Shown here: positions 23,547-34,944 of the stretch, in pieces
How the letters are laid out: every line of letters starts with the position of its first letter
Position numbering within the stretch: position 1 is the first letter of the stretch
NCBI RefSeq assembly: GCF_029168945.1
Contig: NC_083604.1
Coordinates: forward strand, 34,467,686 to 34,531,685
DNA length: 64,000 bases
Reading direction: 5' to 3'
Origin: Cannabis sativa
Lineage: Eukaryota; Streptophyta; Magnoliopsida; Rosales; Cannabaceae
Notes under the pieces: generated by a model
What the model saw: the letters and a program-made list of their open reading frames with translations, nothing else
The model's database searches: none
Told to the model about the DNA's origin: nothing
Program-made: the position numbers and the translations under genes

Positions 23547-25468
23547 TGTTGGGTTTTATGCCCTAAATAAAACTCTTTACAATCTGATTAGTTATCAATA
23601 CAAGAAATTTGAAGTAATTGATGTTTGCATGAATTTTACATGCTAATGGTTTAATATGTTTAATATGTTTATTACTATTACACACAAAATCAGTTAAATC
23701 CATATCATATGTTTATTCACAATTACAGTATCGTCAACACAGTGGAATGTGATTGTGTTCATATGAATCAAAAGACTTGGTCCCTGTTTCATCAGTGTTA
23801 TTGGGTTTGCACTAATGTGATAATCAGCGATGATGCGTACTTACACTTGGAGTAAGTGTTATGTTCTTTCCAGGACATTAGTAAAGTATACTAGTTTCGA
23901 ATGTATGGAGTATACATTGGACTGGACCGATATTGCAACTAAGTTAAGATATTACAAACTTACCGTTACACATATCTTTCCAAGTCAATATCAGTAGTTG
24001 ATCTTAAGATTAAAAGAATCATAATCCTTATATGCTTAGGCTCAACTCAGGAGTGCTATTCATGTTCTTTGATTTATTAGTTAAGCCTACTTTTTGGTCA
24101 GGGTGATACGTATATTTTGGGAACATGATAGTATGATTGAGTGGGAGTGCTGAACATAAATATGGAATCTATAGCTTCTACTGGTGTATAGAAGTCAAGT
24201 GATGATTCCCTTCGAGCTTAGCAAATAGAAGTAAATGGACGAGCTCTTGTTTAACTGACTAATTATTAGATCACTAAACACCATTTACAGGTAGCTAAGT
24301 GTTTTAAGGGGCAAAATACATTGAGGGGTGAGAACGGTAAAGAAATCCAATCTTGATGTAGATCATCTATATAGAGGATCTTTAAATCACAATAAGATTA
24401 TAACAATGGTTAAGTGAGATAGCATATTGATATCGTGGAACATATAATATGCTCTATATAAGTCTGAGAGTGCAATTCTAAGTTCTAAGAGTGGATTCAA
24501 CGAAGAATTAATAAGTAGGAATTTACTTGGTAAATTTGGTTCACTTATTGGAAGCTCAGCATATAGATCCATGGTCCCCATTCTAGTTGAGAACATTCTG
24601 CTTGTAAGACTCATTAATTGATTCGTGATTGATCAATTATAATTCTAAAGTTAGACTATGTCTAATTTTATGAATTTTCACTAAGCAGGGGTGAAATTGT
24701 AAAGAAAAGAGTTTCTAGGTTTATTTATTTATTAATGGACTTTATATGTCTAATTAATAATTAAATTAAATGACAATATTATTTAATAATCTATTTTAGT
24801 TATTAAATAATTAGTTTTGGCATTTAACAGGTTAGAATTGGAAAATTGGCGTTTTTGAGAAAAATAGAGATAAAATTTGATAAAACTACAAAATCAAGTG
24901 AGGCCCACTACTACACCATGGCCTGCCACTTAATGAGTTTTTTCAAATTAATATTTTCATAATTTTAATGCCAAATAATTCTTAACCTAAACCTAGTAGT
25001 TGCCGATAAATAGAAAGTGATGGCTCAGTCAAATCATAAGTTTTTCAACATAAGTTTTCACAAGCTTTCTGACAGAAATTTCTCTCTTCAAAAAAACTGA
25101 GCCTTCCTCACTTTCTATACCTGGCCAAAATCCCTATTCTCTTTTCTCCTTCATCAATTTCGAACCCTAGTGAGAGAGTAAGTGCCCACACACAGCAAGC
25201 AGTAACTCAATCATAGATTGGAAGACTATGAAGGATCAAACTTGAAGAAGAAGGACATTCTGGCTCAGATCTTGATTATACTCTGCTACAGAAAGGATAC
25301 AAGGGTTAGAGATCTGAGTGGAAGGAGACATTAATTCCGCTGCATCAATGTAAGGTTTTCTTAACTTTATATGTGTTTAATTTATCGTTTTAGAAAGTTC
25401 ATATTTAGGGTGTTTAAACAACATACTTGTGAGTAGATCTAAGATCCTGGTAAAATAAATTTCCAACA
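23547..25468 (+). repeat. Solo copia LTR with intact target duplication
   Basis: 1,922 bp, TGTTGGG...TTCCAACA, with no PBS or PPT on either side. It is flanked by GGATA at 23542-23546 and 25469-25473, so it is the product of recombination between the two LTRs of a former full element. It belongs to the A-type LTR subfamily. TATA-like GATAAATAG lies at 25015-25023. Confidence 0.94.
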
Positions 25469-25473
25469 GGATA

Positions 25474-26309
25474 GGATAAGACAACAAGGGCAACAGATCA
25501 GAGATCTATGAGAACAATAGGCTCATCTTGTGTTTATTCTTATACCACTAACACTTCTTGTTGTGCCACTGAATGTGGTGAAAAGAGTAGTGGGTCATCT
25601 GAATAGAGCCTACCCCCAATAAAGAAAGACTGATGTTAAAAGAGATGAGTGTATGGTTCCTTCCCAAGTGTCGATTATGACTCAAAAGGACTCAGGTATC
25701 GGTCCTTCAACCGACTGAGGTGAGAATTTTATTGACAATATTATATTTGCTATTTGCTATTTCGATTGATATTGATGTTAAACATTGTACGTTCAATTAG
25801 AGACATAAAAAATCTGAATGGACTGTGCATGTATGTTATTTAGTGGTAGCTCATCTTACAGGGTAGATAAATTAGAGAAACGACAATATGAGTTAAATTT
25901 GCTTGCATTCCTAAATGGAATATAGGACATGAGTAGCCAATGGAGGCATCCATCTAATTGATTTGGAGAACATAATCTTTTTATTTAAAATTGATCTTGT
26001 GTTCGTAAGGTTGGGACAATTTATGAGTATGATTCGGAATTCTAGGTGAATTGAAGGCAACAATCATATGTATTAATCTATTCACTACTATGGGGAAAAT
26101 GAGATCAAAGGGGGCATGAGTCAAACTATGATAGTCAGGGCTTCTAAAAGTGAAAGACTGGGAACTATACAATCCCACATTGCCTGGTGAAGGGTTGTAT
26201 GTGATGATTCTGAGACTGTGTAGGTATGGGACTGCATAGTTGAAGAGGACTTAAATGGATTGATTGGAACTACCTATATTAACAAGGTGCATCTCCGTGG
26301 ACCCATTAT
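25474..26309 (+). other. Old repeat remnant (right part), unassigned
   Basis: Continuation of the sequence interrupted by the solo LTR. It contains 'caatcccacattgcctgg' at about 26170, similar in style to the start of some plant LTRs and other repeats. No intact frame is present and I do not recognise a gene. Confidence 0.35.
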
Positions 26310-28593
26310 TTTAAAATATGTATTTTGTATAATCATTTATTCCGTATTATAATAATGAAAAATTACAAATTATAGTTGGTTTAAATAAAAAATCAACTTT
26401 AATTAAATTTCAATTATTATTTAAATTTGAAAAATAAATTCGAATAAATATGGAACCAATTTGAAAATATATTGTCTAAGTTGTTTTAGAAGAATCTAAA
26501 AAATCAATTTAAATATCTTTCAAATTAGATTTAATTAAATTAAAATTAAGTTGTAACCACTTAATTTGAAAATATTCCATTTTAAGTTAATATTTGAAAA
26601 AATATCAACTTAAAAAATATCCAAAGAATATTAATAACCAATTCTTAAAATTCCTCAACTTAATTTTGAAATTTTGAATCCAAAAGATATTCAGATTTAA
26701 GTTGATTAGTTAGAGATAACTAAATATAAACTTAAATAGGAATATTTAATGAAAAATTTAAATTAAGCTTGAGAAAGAATCTAGATGGTTATAATTCAAT
26801 ATTTAATTAAATACAAGAAAATACATATAGTTTAGCTTAGAATAAAAATTCTTTAAACTATGGTTTTCTTAAATTAATTTCAAAATAAATGAAATTAATT
26901 ATGTTGCTAAACAATTTTATTAGGTTAAACTAATTTACTTAACCTAGTACAGTTGTTCAAATCAGGCAAATGGGCCTTCACAATTGGGGTGGTTCATGTG
27001 AGCGGGTGCTGGGTTCAGTATGTCGTACCCACTTCTATGGCTCCCAACTCTCACACAATGCCCAAAAGAGAAGAATTTAACCTTAAAATGAACAACTGTT
27101 ATTAATTGAATAGGCCCAAAACTAAATGGGCCTAAATAAAATCTATCAAAAACTATGATATTTTATTTAGCAACAACAACCTATAAGCATCTATAATAAA
27201 AATTAAACACATAGGCTCACACAGGCACACAATTCGAATGGATCCTATCATGTTGCTAGGTCATACACAGATGAAAGAAGATTGTAAATATATCTGTTAC
27301 AAATTATTTACTTGACCAAGGGAGCCATGAGTTAAAATCAGATCATTGAATCTGTCAACAAGTTAACCATGGCTATTTGCAATCAAGCAATAATAGGTTT
27401 TAAAAACTTACAAACAAGCTAAAACACATACTCCTGCACAAGGTTAGCTGGATAGTTGGATGTAGGATTTATTTAATTTTAAATAATTAAATTTCGAAAA
27501 AATAATTAAATAATAAAAAAAATATTTAATTATTTGAAAAATTGAAAAAATATATATATTTCGAAATTAATTAAAAATAAATATTTAAAATTAAACCTAC
27601 AATTTTGAAAAATTAGGTTTCAACTAACCTAAATATCATTTCAAAATTTGCTAACTACTTTTAAAAATTTAATGTTATTTTATAAATAAAAATTAAAAAA
27701 GATAAATAAATATCTTTTTCAGATTTTATGATTTAATTTAAATAAATAAAATAACAAAATTTAAAAGTTAGTCAAATATCTTACATCTATTTAAAATATC
27801 ATGATTATAGTTATCTTATTTTAAATTTAAATAAGGTCAAATTTTTAAAAAAAACATAATTTTAAAAAAATTAATATCTGACCTTAAATTTAAAAATAAG
27901 ATAAGATATAATCAAATTTAAAAATAAGATAAGATATAATCAAATTTAAAAATAAGATAGATAATTAAGCAAAAAAGATAGATATTTACTATTTTCAAAT
28001 TCAAATTACACTAATATCATGAATTAATTTTTTAAAAAAATTAATTAATTTAATTATGATATTTAGAATTGAATTAGGAATAGTAAATGTCTAAATATAG
28101 AACTACACAAAAAATCGGAAGTTAAATCCATGAAATAGCATGAAAAATCGAAGAAAAACGAAAAAATTGCGAGCTGTACGGACAGTATGCTGTGCATACT
28201 TGTCCGCGCGCGCAAGGGAGTGCTCAGCTGGAGTTTCTCGACGCAGGGGGGTGTCCAGCAGGATTTCCGCGCGTGGAAGCTGGATTTCAAACACGAAACC
28301 GTGTTTGAACGCTGTGCTGTCCGAAGGTTGCCCTTAGTCCGCCCGCGCGTGTGGTGATGCACGATTCCTGATTTTTTTTTTTTTGAAACTTCAAAAAATA
28401 ATAACTAAATCGAAATTGAGTTCTGTGAAAAAGAAAATTGCTTAATTTTTTCCATACTATCCAATAAAAATAATTCCAGAAACAGATAGTCAATTATTTT
28501 TCACAAAAATTCACAAACATCAATCAATCATCAAACAATACTCAAAACAACATGATACCATCCAAAAAATCAAACAATCATTTTAAGTCCAGT
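26310..28593 (-). other. Leader of F
   Basis: AT-rich, noncoding. It contains the conserved TGGGCCTT block (26971 on +, partner mutated to TGCCCA), a 28-bp tandem repeat around 27895-27960, and a GC-rich patch at 28179-28345. Between the LTR and the leader about 40 nt, including most of the PBS, are deleted: only 'agt' of the usual 'ccagt' context remains at 28591. Confidence 0.7.
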
Positions 28594-30484
28594 TGTTGGA
28601 AATTATTTTACCAGGATCTTAGATCTACTAACAAGTATGTTGATTAACACCCTAAATATGAACTTCTAAAACATTCATGAAATAAACACATATAAAGTAT
28701 TAGAAACCTTACATTGGGTGCAGCGGAATAATATGACTCCTTCCGTTCAGATCTCTAACCCTTGTATCCTTTCAGTCGCATAGTATTATCAAGATCTAAA
28801 CCTGGATCTCTTTCTCTCCTTCTTTAGTGCTGAAACTCCTTCTTGCTGAAAGTCTTTCTTCACGATCTTCCTCACTATGGTTGAGGTATCACTTGCTGTG
28901 TGTGGGCACTACTCTAATCACTAAGTATTTCGAAATCTTAAGGAAGAAGAGAGAGAGAGAGTGGGCGGCGAGGGTTTAGAGAGAGAAGGCTCAGGTTTTT
29001 CTATGAATGAAAAGTGTAATTTTCCTGAAGCCTTCACTATCTATTTATAGCATTCCACTAGGGTTAGGTTTGAATTATTTGGCATTACAATAATGAAAAT
29101 ATCAGATGATAATTGCTATAGAAGTGGTCGGACCTAGGCAATATGGAATTGGGCCTCACTTTTTGCAATTTTGCAGTTTTATCATATCTGCATCTCATTT
29201 TCTCAAAAACGCAAATTTTCTAAGTCAACCATTTAAATGCCAATTCTAACTATTTAATAATTATAAATAATTATTAAATAATATTGTCATTTATCATATT
29301 TATTAATTGAACCATACAAAGTATCATAATTAACAAATATGCCCCTAAAACTCTTTCTTTACAATTTCGCCCTTACTTAGTGAAAAATTCACAAATAGAC
29401 ATAGTCTAATTTGAGAATTATAATTGATTAATCAAAACCAATTACATGAGTCTTACAAGCAATATTATCTCAACTAGTGCGGGGACCATGGGTCTATATA
29501 ACCGAGCTTCCAATAAGCAGATCAAGAATTTATAACCAAATTCACTGACTTATTAATTCTTCGTTGAATCCACGCATAGGACTTAGAATTGCACTCTCAG
29601 TATATAGAATGCTCTATATGTTCCACCATATAGACACATCATTAGTTATCCATTGTTATAATCCTAATTTGATCAATGATCCTCTATATGAATGATCTAC
29701 ACTGTAAAGGGATTAGATTACCGTTACACCCTACTATGTATTTTATCCTTAAAACACTTAACCCCGTATAAATGATATTTCAACTTATGTGAAATGAGTA
29801 CTCCACCATTTATTTCGTTTGGTCAAGCTCGAAGGAGATCATCCTTTACTTGCTATTCGCCAGATAGAAGTTATAGATTCTATGTTTATGTTAGCGCTCC
29901 CACTCAATTGCACTACTGTGTCCCAAAATGTACGTATCACCCTGACCTAAAAGTAGGCTTAACTAACAAATCAAAGAACACGAATAGCCTCTCAAGATTG
30001 AGCCTAATCATAACAGGATTAAGATCATTTGATCTAGGATCAACTAGGCGATATTGACTTGAATAGATATTACGGTAAGTTTAATAAATCTAAGTCAAAG
30101 TTCAATATCGGTCCCTTCCAATGCATACTCCATGCATCCAACCTGAGCTTTACTTTAACCAATGCTCTGGAAAGAACATAGCATTTCTCCAAATGCAAGT
30201 AAACTCTGTTGTAGATTATCATATCAGTAAAACCCTGTGTCTGATAAATCGAGGAAACCTTATTCACATAGTCAAGTTTACTTTCCAAAGTGTTGACAAC
30301 ACAATAAACATGATCAAGTATGTGAAAAGGGTTTCAGATGAATTTATAAATCAAATAGACAAGCAATTGATAAGGTGAACCAAAACATACACAAATGAAT
30401 GAAAAATACTTCTGTTTCTTTATTGATGTTGAATAAAATAGATTACATTGAAATGGAGTTTTGTTTAGGGCATAAAACCCAACA
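28594..30484 (-). repeat. LTR of F
   Basis: 1,891 bp with tgttggaa...cccaaca on +. TATA box CTATTTATAG is at 29041-29050 (CTATAAATAG on minus). Same subfamily as the LTR at 60142. Confidence 0.9.
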
Positions 30485-30698
30485 ACCACTTCTTCACTTG
30501 CCACGCAATATTCAACTAAAAAGCATGTAGAAATACAATGCAATTAACTTACTACAGCAAATGAGATCAAACAATCAAAAGCAGTTAATTCAAAGACTAA
30601 AAATGCAGCAATATCTACTCAATTAAGACTACATCAATTCTAACTAAGCTGGAAAGTCCTTATCTGCACAGACGTTCGTACAGGGATTTGGGGGGAAA
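30485..30698 (+). other. Internal tail and PPT of an older LTR element
   Basis: No coding frame. It ends with the purine run gggatttggggggaaa immediately before TGTTATCCC, which looks like a polypurine tract next to an LTR start. Family unknown. Confidence 0.4.
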
Positions 30699-31224
30699 TG
30701 TTATCCCAATTTTTTCCCACCAAATGTGGCATTTCTATGTAGCTAATATTAGCATCATGTGGTAGTACAACTCACCAACAAGAAGGCAAAGTCATCTACT
30801 CAGCACTTAAACCAATGAGGGGTCCTGGCACTCAAACAGGATGACAAATGACGGACCAACCACCTCAAGGAGGCTGGCCGATCATCCGTGGCCAGCCCTA
30901 TGGCCAGCATAGGTCGGCTAGCCTACATCCTGCAAATGCATAGCCAGCCAGGCATTGGCCTAGGAAGACTTTGGTGAACAACTTCATGCGTAATCACCAA
31001 GCTAGACTGGGAATTGGGCCTTAATAGCCTACGAAATTAGAGAGAAAATATCTATTTTAAGGGGCATTTTAGTCATTTGTATTTTACTAATTTAATATGC
31101 AATATCTACTTATTTTACCTAATAAAAGGATTGAAGCTTTCCTATATAAAGGGCCTTAACTAAACCCTAAAACCCTAAGCTCTAAATCACTAAGACTGAA
31201 CTCTAAGTCTGAACTCTCTCTCTC

Positions 31225-33468
31225 TGTAAAGCCCGCATAGTTAATTTGGAAATTATCAGTTAATTATGATTATTTATGAAATTATTTATAGCTATTTAAA
31301 TAATTTATTACTGTTATTTATGGAATTCAGAAATGCATGGTTATGTTATTCAGTAGTTTTCATATGTTGCATTTCCGGTGCCCGGTATTTTGGAACTCGG
31401 CGTTTGGCTCAGTAGAAATCACAACTTAGTATGTTAGTAGTTTGGGGACGGGTTTTAGACATTGGGAATGTCGGGAATGGCCGGGAATTTAGAATGTCCC
31501 AAAAATACCCCTTTAGTGTTTTTTATGAGAATTTAATATGGAGGGGCAAAATGGTCTTTTTGCCCCAATGACTTTTTGTCTTTTATGATTTTATTAAATT
31601 GAAAAATAATTGTTTAAGTGTTTATTTGATGGCTGAAATAATATGGTATATGTGGCATTTACTCATTTTCCTTCTCATTTCAACACTTAGAAAATAAAAT
31701 TGAAAATCTTGAAAAGAAACTCTCTCAAGCTCTCTCTCTCTTGTTCGGCCAAGACTTGGCTGCTAGGGCTGGGTTTTTCTCCTCAAAAGCTTGTAATTTT
31801 CAACTCATCTTTGTGTAATCCTAGTCAAGGTTTGATCACTTGTAACTACCCTTTTGTGTTTTCTTGAATTTTAAGTAAATTGATGAAATGCATGCATGCT
31901 TTTGATATATGTTGCTGCTGTGATTCTTGTTGTTGTTTCTGAGATTTAAGCATGTTAATTTGTGGTTATTTAGGTTATTAGCAATGAATGTTAATTGCTT
32001 TGCTCAAGTTTGGAATTTTTAGCTAAAAATATTGTTTTCAAAGAGAATTGGTTAGATTCTGTTTCTGTGTTGTTGCTGTGGTTTTTAATAGTTTTCAGAG
32101 GTGATTTTATGCTAGTTTAAGTAGAATTAAACTAGTGGAATGCATGATTAGGTGGTTTTGCTCAAGTTTGAGTTTAGAACTCAAAGCTTGAGCTCCAATG
32201 GCATTTTTAGTGTTTGAGGTTTCTGGGTTGTTTTGATGCCTTGGATATGTTCTAGGGAAGGTATAGAACAGGTCTGGAAAGTTTGAATCAATTTGGGGTT
32301 GAATTGGTCGAGTTATGATTATTTGATGTTGCTGCCTGCGAGGAACCGGAATTCCGGTTGTGCATCCGGAATTCCGGATGAGGGTCCAGAATTTCCCAGA
32401 ACCGGAATTCCGGTTGGGCAACGGGTCTACCGGTTGGGGAATTTTCAGAACCCGTGTTTTTCCTCGTTTTTATGTTTTAAGGGGTATTGCCATGCTTTTT
32501 ATCGATAGGGAAACTTTTAGTTCCTAGTTTAAGTCCCCGGGAAGTGATTTAGCGTGTCACTTATAGCGTTGTGATTTTTATGGTTTAGGAGCTAGTAATC
32601 CGCTCGGCCTTCGATTCCGGTCAAAGTTGACCAAGACACACGAATTCGGAATCCAGGTAAGATTAGTATAACAGTATGCATATGTAGATTACATGTTTAG
32701 CGTGCATGTAGGAAGCCTGCTAGATTACATTAGTTATGTATATAGGCTTCGAACCATCCAACCCTGTCACGTCGGTACAGGCTGGAGTATGACCAGCAGC
32801 CGGAGTATGACCGGTTCGACCGATCAGGCTGACATTTGGTTGGTGGTTCCGTGCTATTGACCTATCCCGTCGGTACAGGCTGGAGTATGACCAGCAGCCG
32901 GAGTATGACCGGTTCGACCGATCAGGAGGATACTTGTCAATAGTACCGTTCCAGTGAACGTTTAAAACTTAGTACCATGTTGGACATGGCAGTAGTGGCT
33001 CAGTACCATGTTGGACATGGCAGTAGCGGGACTCAGTATCGTGTTGGACACGGCAGTTAGAATTATGTATGAGTATTATTATGCTTTTCTTACTGAGTCT
33101 GTCGACTCACAGTTCTACGTTATGTGTAGGTAAAGGCAAGGCTAGAGCTGATGGACCGTGAGCGAACTTGAGAAGATTGTACATGTCGGGGCGGTTAGGC
33201 CTGGAGCGTACGATCATCGGGACAGCGAGCCTGATTTTTGTAACTGGTCGTTAGACGACTTTTATTTTTGTAACAGTTAAACAGTTAAATCTTTTTGTAA
33301 ATGATTTTATAATCGGGATCCCGAGTCTTTTGTAATATTGTTTTATAAGTTAATTAAAAAGCAAAATTTTAATTAATCACGTTTTTCCATAAACCTCGTT
33401 GATTAGCAACGAGCTGCACAGTATGTTTAAAACTCACGTAATACGCCTATGGTAGTTAGGGTGTTACA
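31225..33468 (+). repeat. 5' LTR of the chromovirus
   Basis: 2,244 bp, TGTAAAGCCC...GTGTTACA. It contains stem-loop GGGGCAAAA/TTTTGCCCC (31543-31566), an array of 16-bp palindromes (32344-32436), a 58-bp repeat (32771 and 32869), and three short hairpins with loop TGG (32975-33052). Confidence 0.95.
32344..32436. repeat. Cluster of four palindromes in the chromovirus LTR
   Basis: Perfect palindromes AACCGGAATTCCGGTT (32344-32359 and 32400-32415) and CATCCGGAATTCCGGATG (32363-32380). A fourth inverted repeat, arms CAACGGGT/ACCGGTTG, is at 32419-32436. The 3' LTR has them at about 39560-39652, with the first damaged by one base and the fourth perfect. Confidence 0.85.
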
Positions 33469-33471
33469 ATT

Positions 33472-33489
33472 TGGTATCAGAGCCGCCAG
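33472..33489 (+). other. Primer-binding site of the chromovirus
   Basis: TGGTATCAGAGCCGCCAG starts 3 nt after the LTR. It is complementary to the 3' end of initiator-Met tRNA, as in most plant chromoviruses. Confidence 0.88.
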
Positions 33490-33714
33490 GTTGTCTTCCG
33501 AAGATCGTCACGACATGTACAATCATCATCAGCAGTTAGCTCGGTTCACGGTTCAGTAAGCCTTTATTGCTTTAGTAGTTTATTTTATTCAGTTATGAAA
33601 AAGAAAAGCCTGTTAGGAAGCATGTTAGTAGCCTGATAGTAGAATAGGCGCATGTTTCGTTTTTAATTTCCAAATTAAGCGGCATTAGTAAGCTCTCCTT
33701 GAATACGACCTGAT
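33490..33714 (+). other. Chromovirus leader
   Basis: About 225 nt between PBS and gag start codon; no other feature seen. Confidence 0.6.
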
Positions 33715-34944
33715 ATGCCAACTCGTGGTTTCGCAGGCGGTTCTAATCAGATGGACGCCAGGCGGACCACCAGGAGTCAGGGCAACTCAGTGGGGTCGAA
33801 TCAAGGTCAGGGAGCTCAGTTTCCCCCACCTGTTAGGGGCCGAGGTAGTGGTCCCCGAGGCAGGGCTCGTGGTCGGGGTGATGAGAACCCACCACAGGCT
33901 GCCCAGGCTCCCCCAGCCGATCAGGGAGCCCAGAACTGGGAGTTGCGGTTTGCGGAAATGCAAGCCCGGATCGAAGAACAAGACCTCGAGATTCAGAGGT
34001 TGAGACAGCAGGGTGCTCCTGCAGTTCCAGTGCCCGTAGTTCCAGTGGCACCTGCCCCTGCTGCCCAGGCCGAGATAGTGGTGGCGGCCCATAGATTGGA
34101 ACCTTTGTATGAGCGGTTCCGGAAGCAAGCACCTCCGGTTTTCCTGGGAGGTCCGGACGTGATGAAAGCCGAGCAGTGGCTGACGGTGATCACCAAGATA
34201 TTGAATTTCATGGGTGTCACCGGTAACGACAGAGTGGTGTGCGCCACATTCCAGTTCCAGGAGGACGCTTTGGTCTGGTGGGACATGGTGTCTCAGATCC
34301 ATGACGTCACCACCATGACCTGGGAAAGGTTCCAGGAACTCTTCAACGCAAAGTATTACAATGAGGCGGTCAGAAGCGCCAAGAGGAAAGAGTTCGCTCA
34401 CCTGACCCAGCGGGAGAACATGAGCGTCACTGAGTATACTACTCAGTTTGATCGGTTGGCGAGGTTAGCCTCGGGAATTGTGCCGACCGACTTCAGCAAG
34501 AAGGAGAAGTATCTGGACGGGTTGAATGCCAGGATCAGGCATGATTTGATGATCACCACCGACGACAGCACCACCTATGCTCAGATGGTGGAGAAGGCAC
34601 TGCGAGCTGAGGGCGCAGTGGGGTGTATGTCAGAATTAGCCAGTACTCCGGTTAGTGGCAGGGCTCCTACCCCTCCTGCATCAGGCTATAGCAGGGGGAG
34701 AAGTGGTTCGGCCATTGATCAGAGGAAGAGAGCACCCACTGCTTCCGGTGGCTCGAGTCAGAACAAGAGGTTCCGGGGGAACCAGAACAGAGGGAGTCGT
34801 CCTGGTGGTACTGAGACCCGATTCTCCTATCCCGAGTGCCCTAGCTGCAAGAGGCATCATCGGGGTGATTGCAAAGGTCAGGGATGCTTTCACTGTGGCA
34901 TGCCCGGACACTTCAAGAGGGACTGTCCCCAGCTCCGATCATAG
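33715..34944 (+). CDS. gag: Chromovirus Gag
   Basis: 409 codons from ATG 33715 to TAG 34942. Gag forms the particle and binds RNA. The N-terminal 60 residues are Gly/Arg-rich (GRGSGPRGRARGRG). A heptad-like stretch around residues 80-100 (EMQARIEEQDLEIQRLRQQ) suggests a coiled coil. The retrotransposon gag domain covers about residues 130-300 (PVFLGGPDVMKAEQWL, WERFQELFNAKYY, LTQRENMSVTEYTTQFDRLA). A CCHC zinc knuckle, CFHCGMPGHFKRDC, is near the C-terminus, with extra CPSCKRHHRGDC just before it. Pol follows in the same frame after the TAG, so the parent probably had a single gag-pol frame and this stop is either a mutation or a readthrough point. Confidence 0.93.
   Translation: MPTRGFAGGSNQMDARRTTRSQGNSVGSNQGQGAQFPPPVRGRGSGPRGRARGRGDENPPQAAQAPPADQGAQNWELRFAEMQARIEEQDLEIQRLRQQGAPAVPVPVVPVAPAPAAQAEIVVAAHRLEPLYERFRKQAPPVFLGGPDVMKAEQWLTVITKILNFMGVTGNDRVVCATFQFQEDALVWWDMVSQIHDVTTMTWERFQELFNAKYYNEAVRSAKRKEFAHLTQRENMSVTEYTTQFDRLARLASGIVPTDFSKKEKYLDGLNARIRHDLMITTDDSTTYAQMVEKALRAEGAVGCMSELASTPVSGRAPTPPASGYSRGRSGSAIDQRKRAPTASGGSSQNKRFRGNQNRGSRPGGTETRFSYPECPSCKRHHRGDCKGQGCFHCGMPGHFKRDCPQLRS

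Larger units (their letters stand above)
26310..30484 (-). mobile_element. 5' fragment of copia derivative F
   Basis: On the minus strand: LTR 30484-28594, a damaged PBS, and about 2.3 kb of leader that stops at about 26310 against unrelated DNA. Gag region, PPT and 3' LTR are missing. The LTR matches that of G (60142-62027), for example in the block rc to 'ctgaaacccttttcacatac'. Confidence 0.8.

Noticed and set aside
28063..28493. Several small ORFs on both strands around the GC-rich patch of F
   Set aside because: Noncoding leader region; frames are not kept in I, A or G at the same place.
33787..34401. 204-codon ORF antisense to chromovirus gag, with two more shorter ones
   Set aside because: Explained by the GC-rich coding bias of gag on the other strand.
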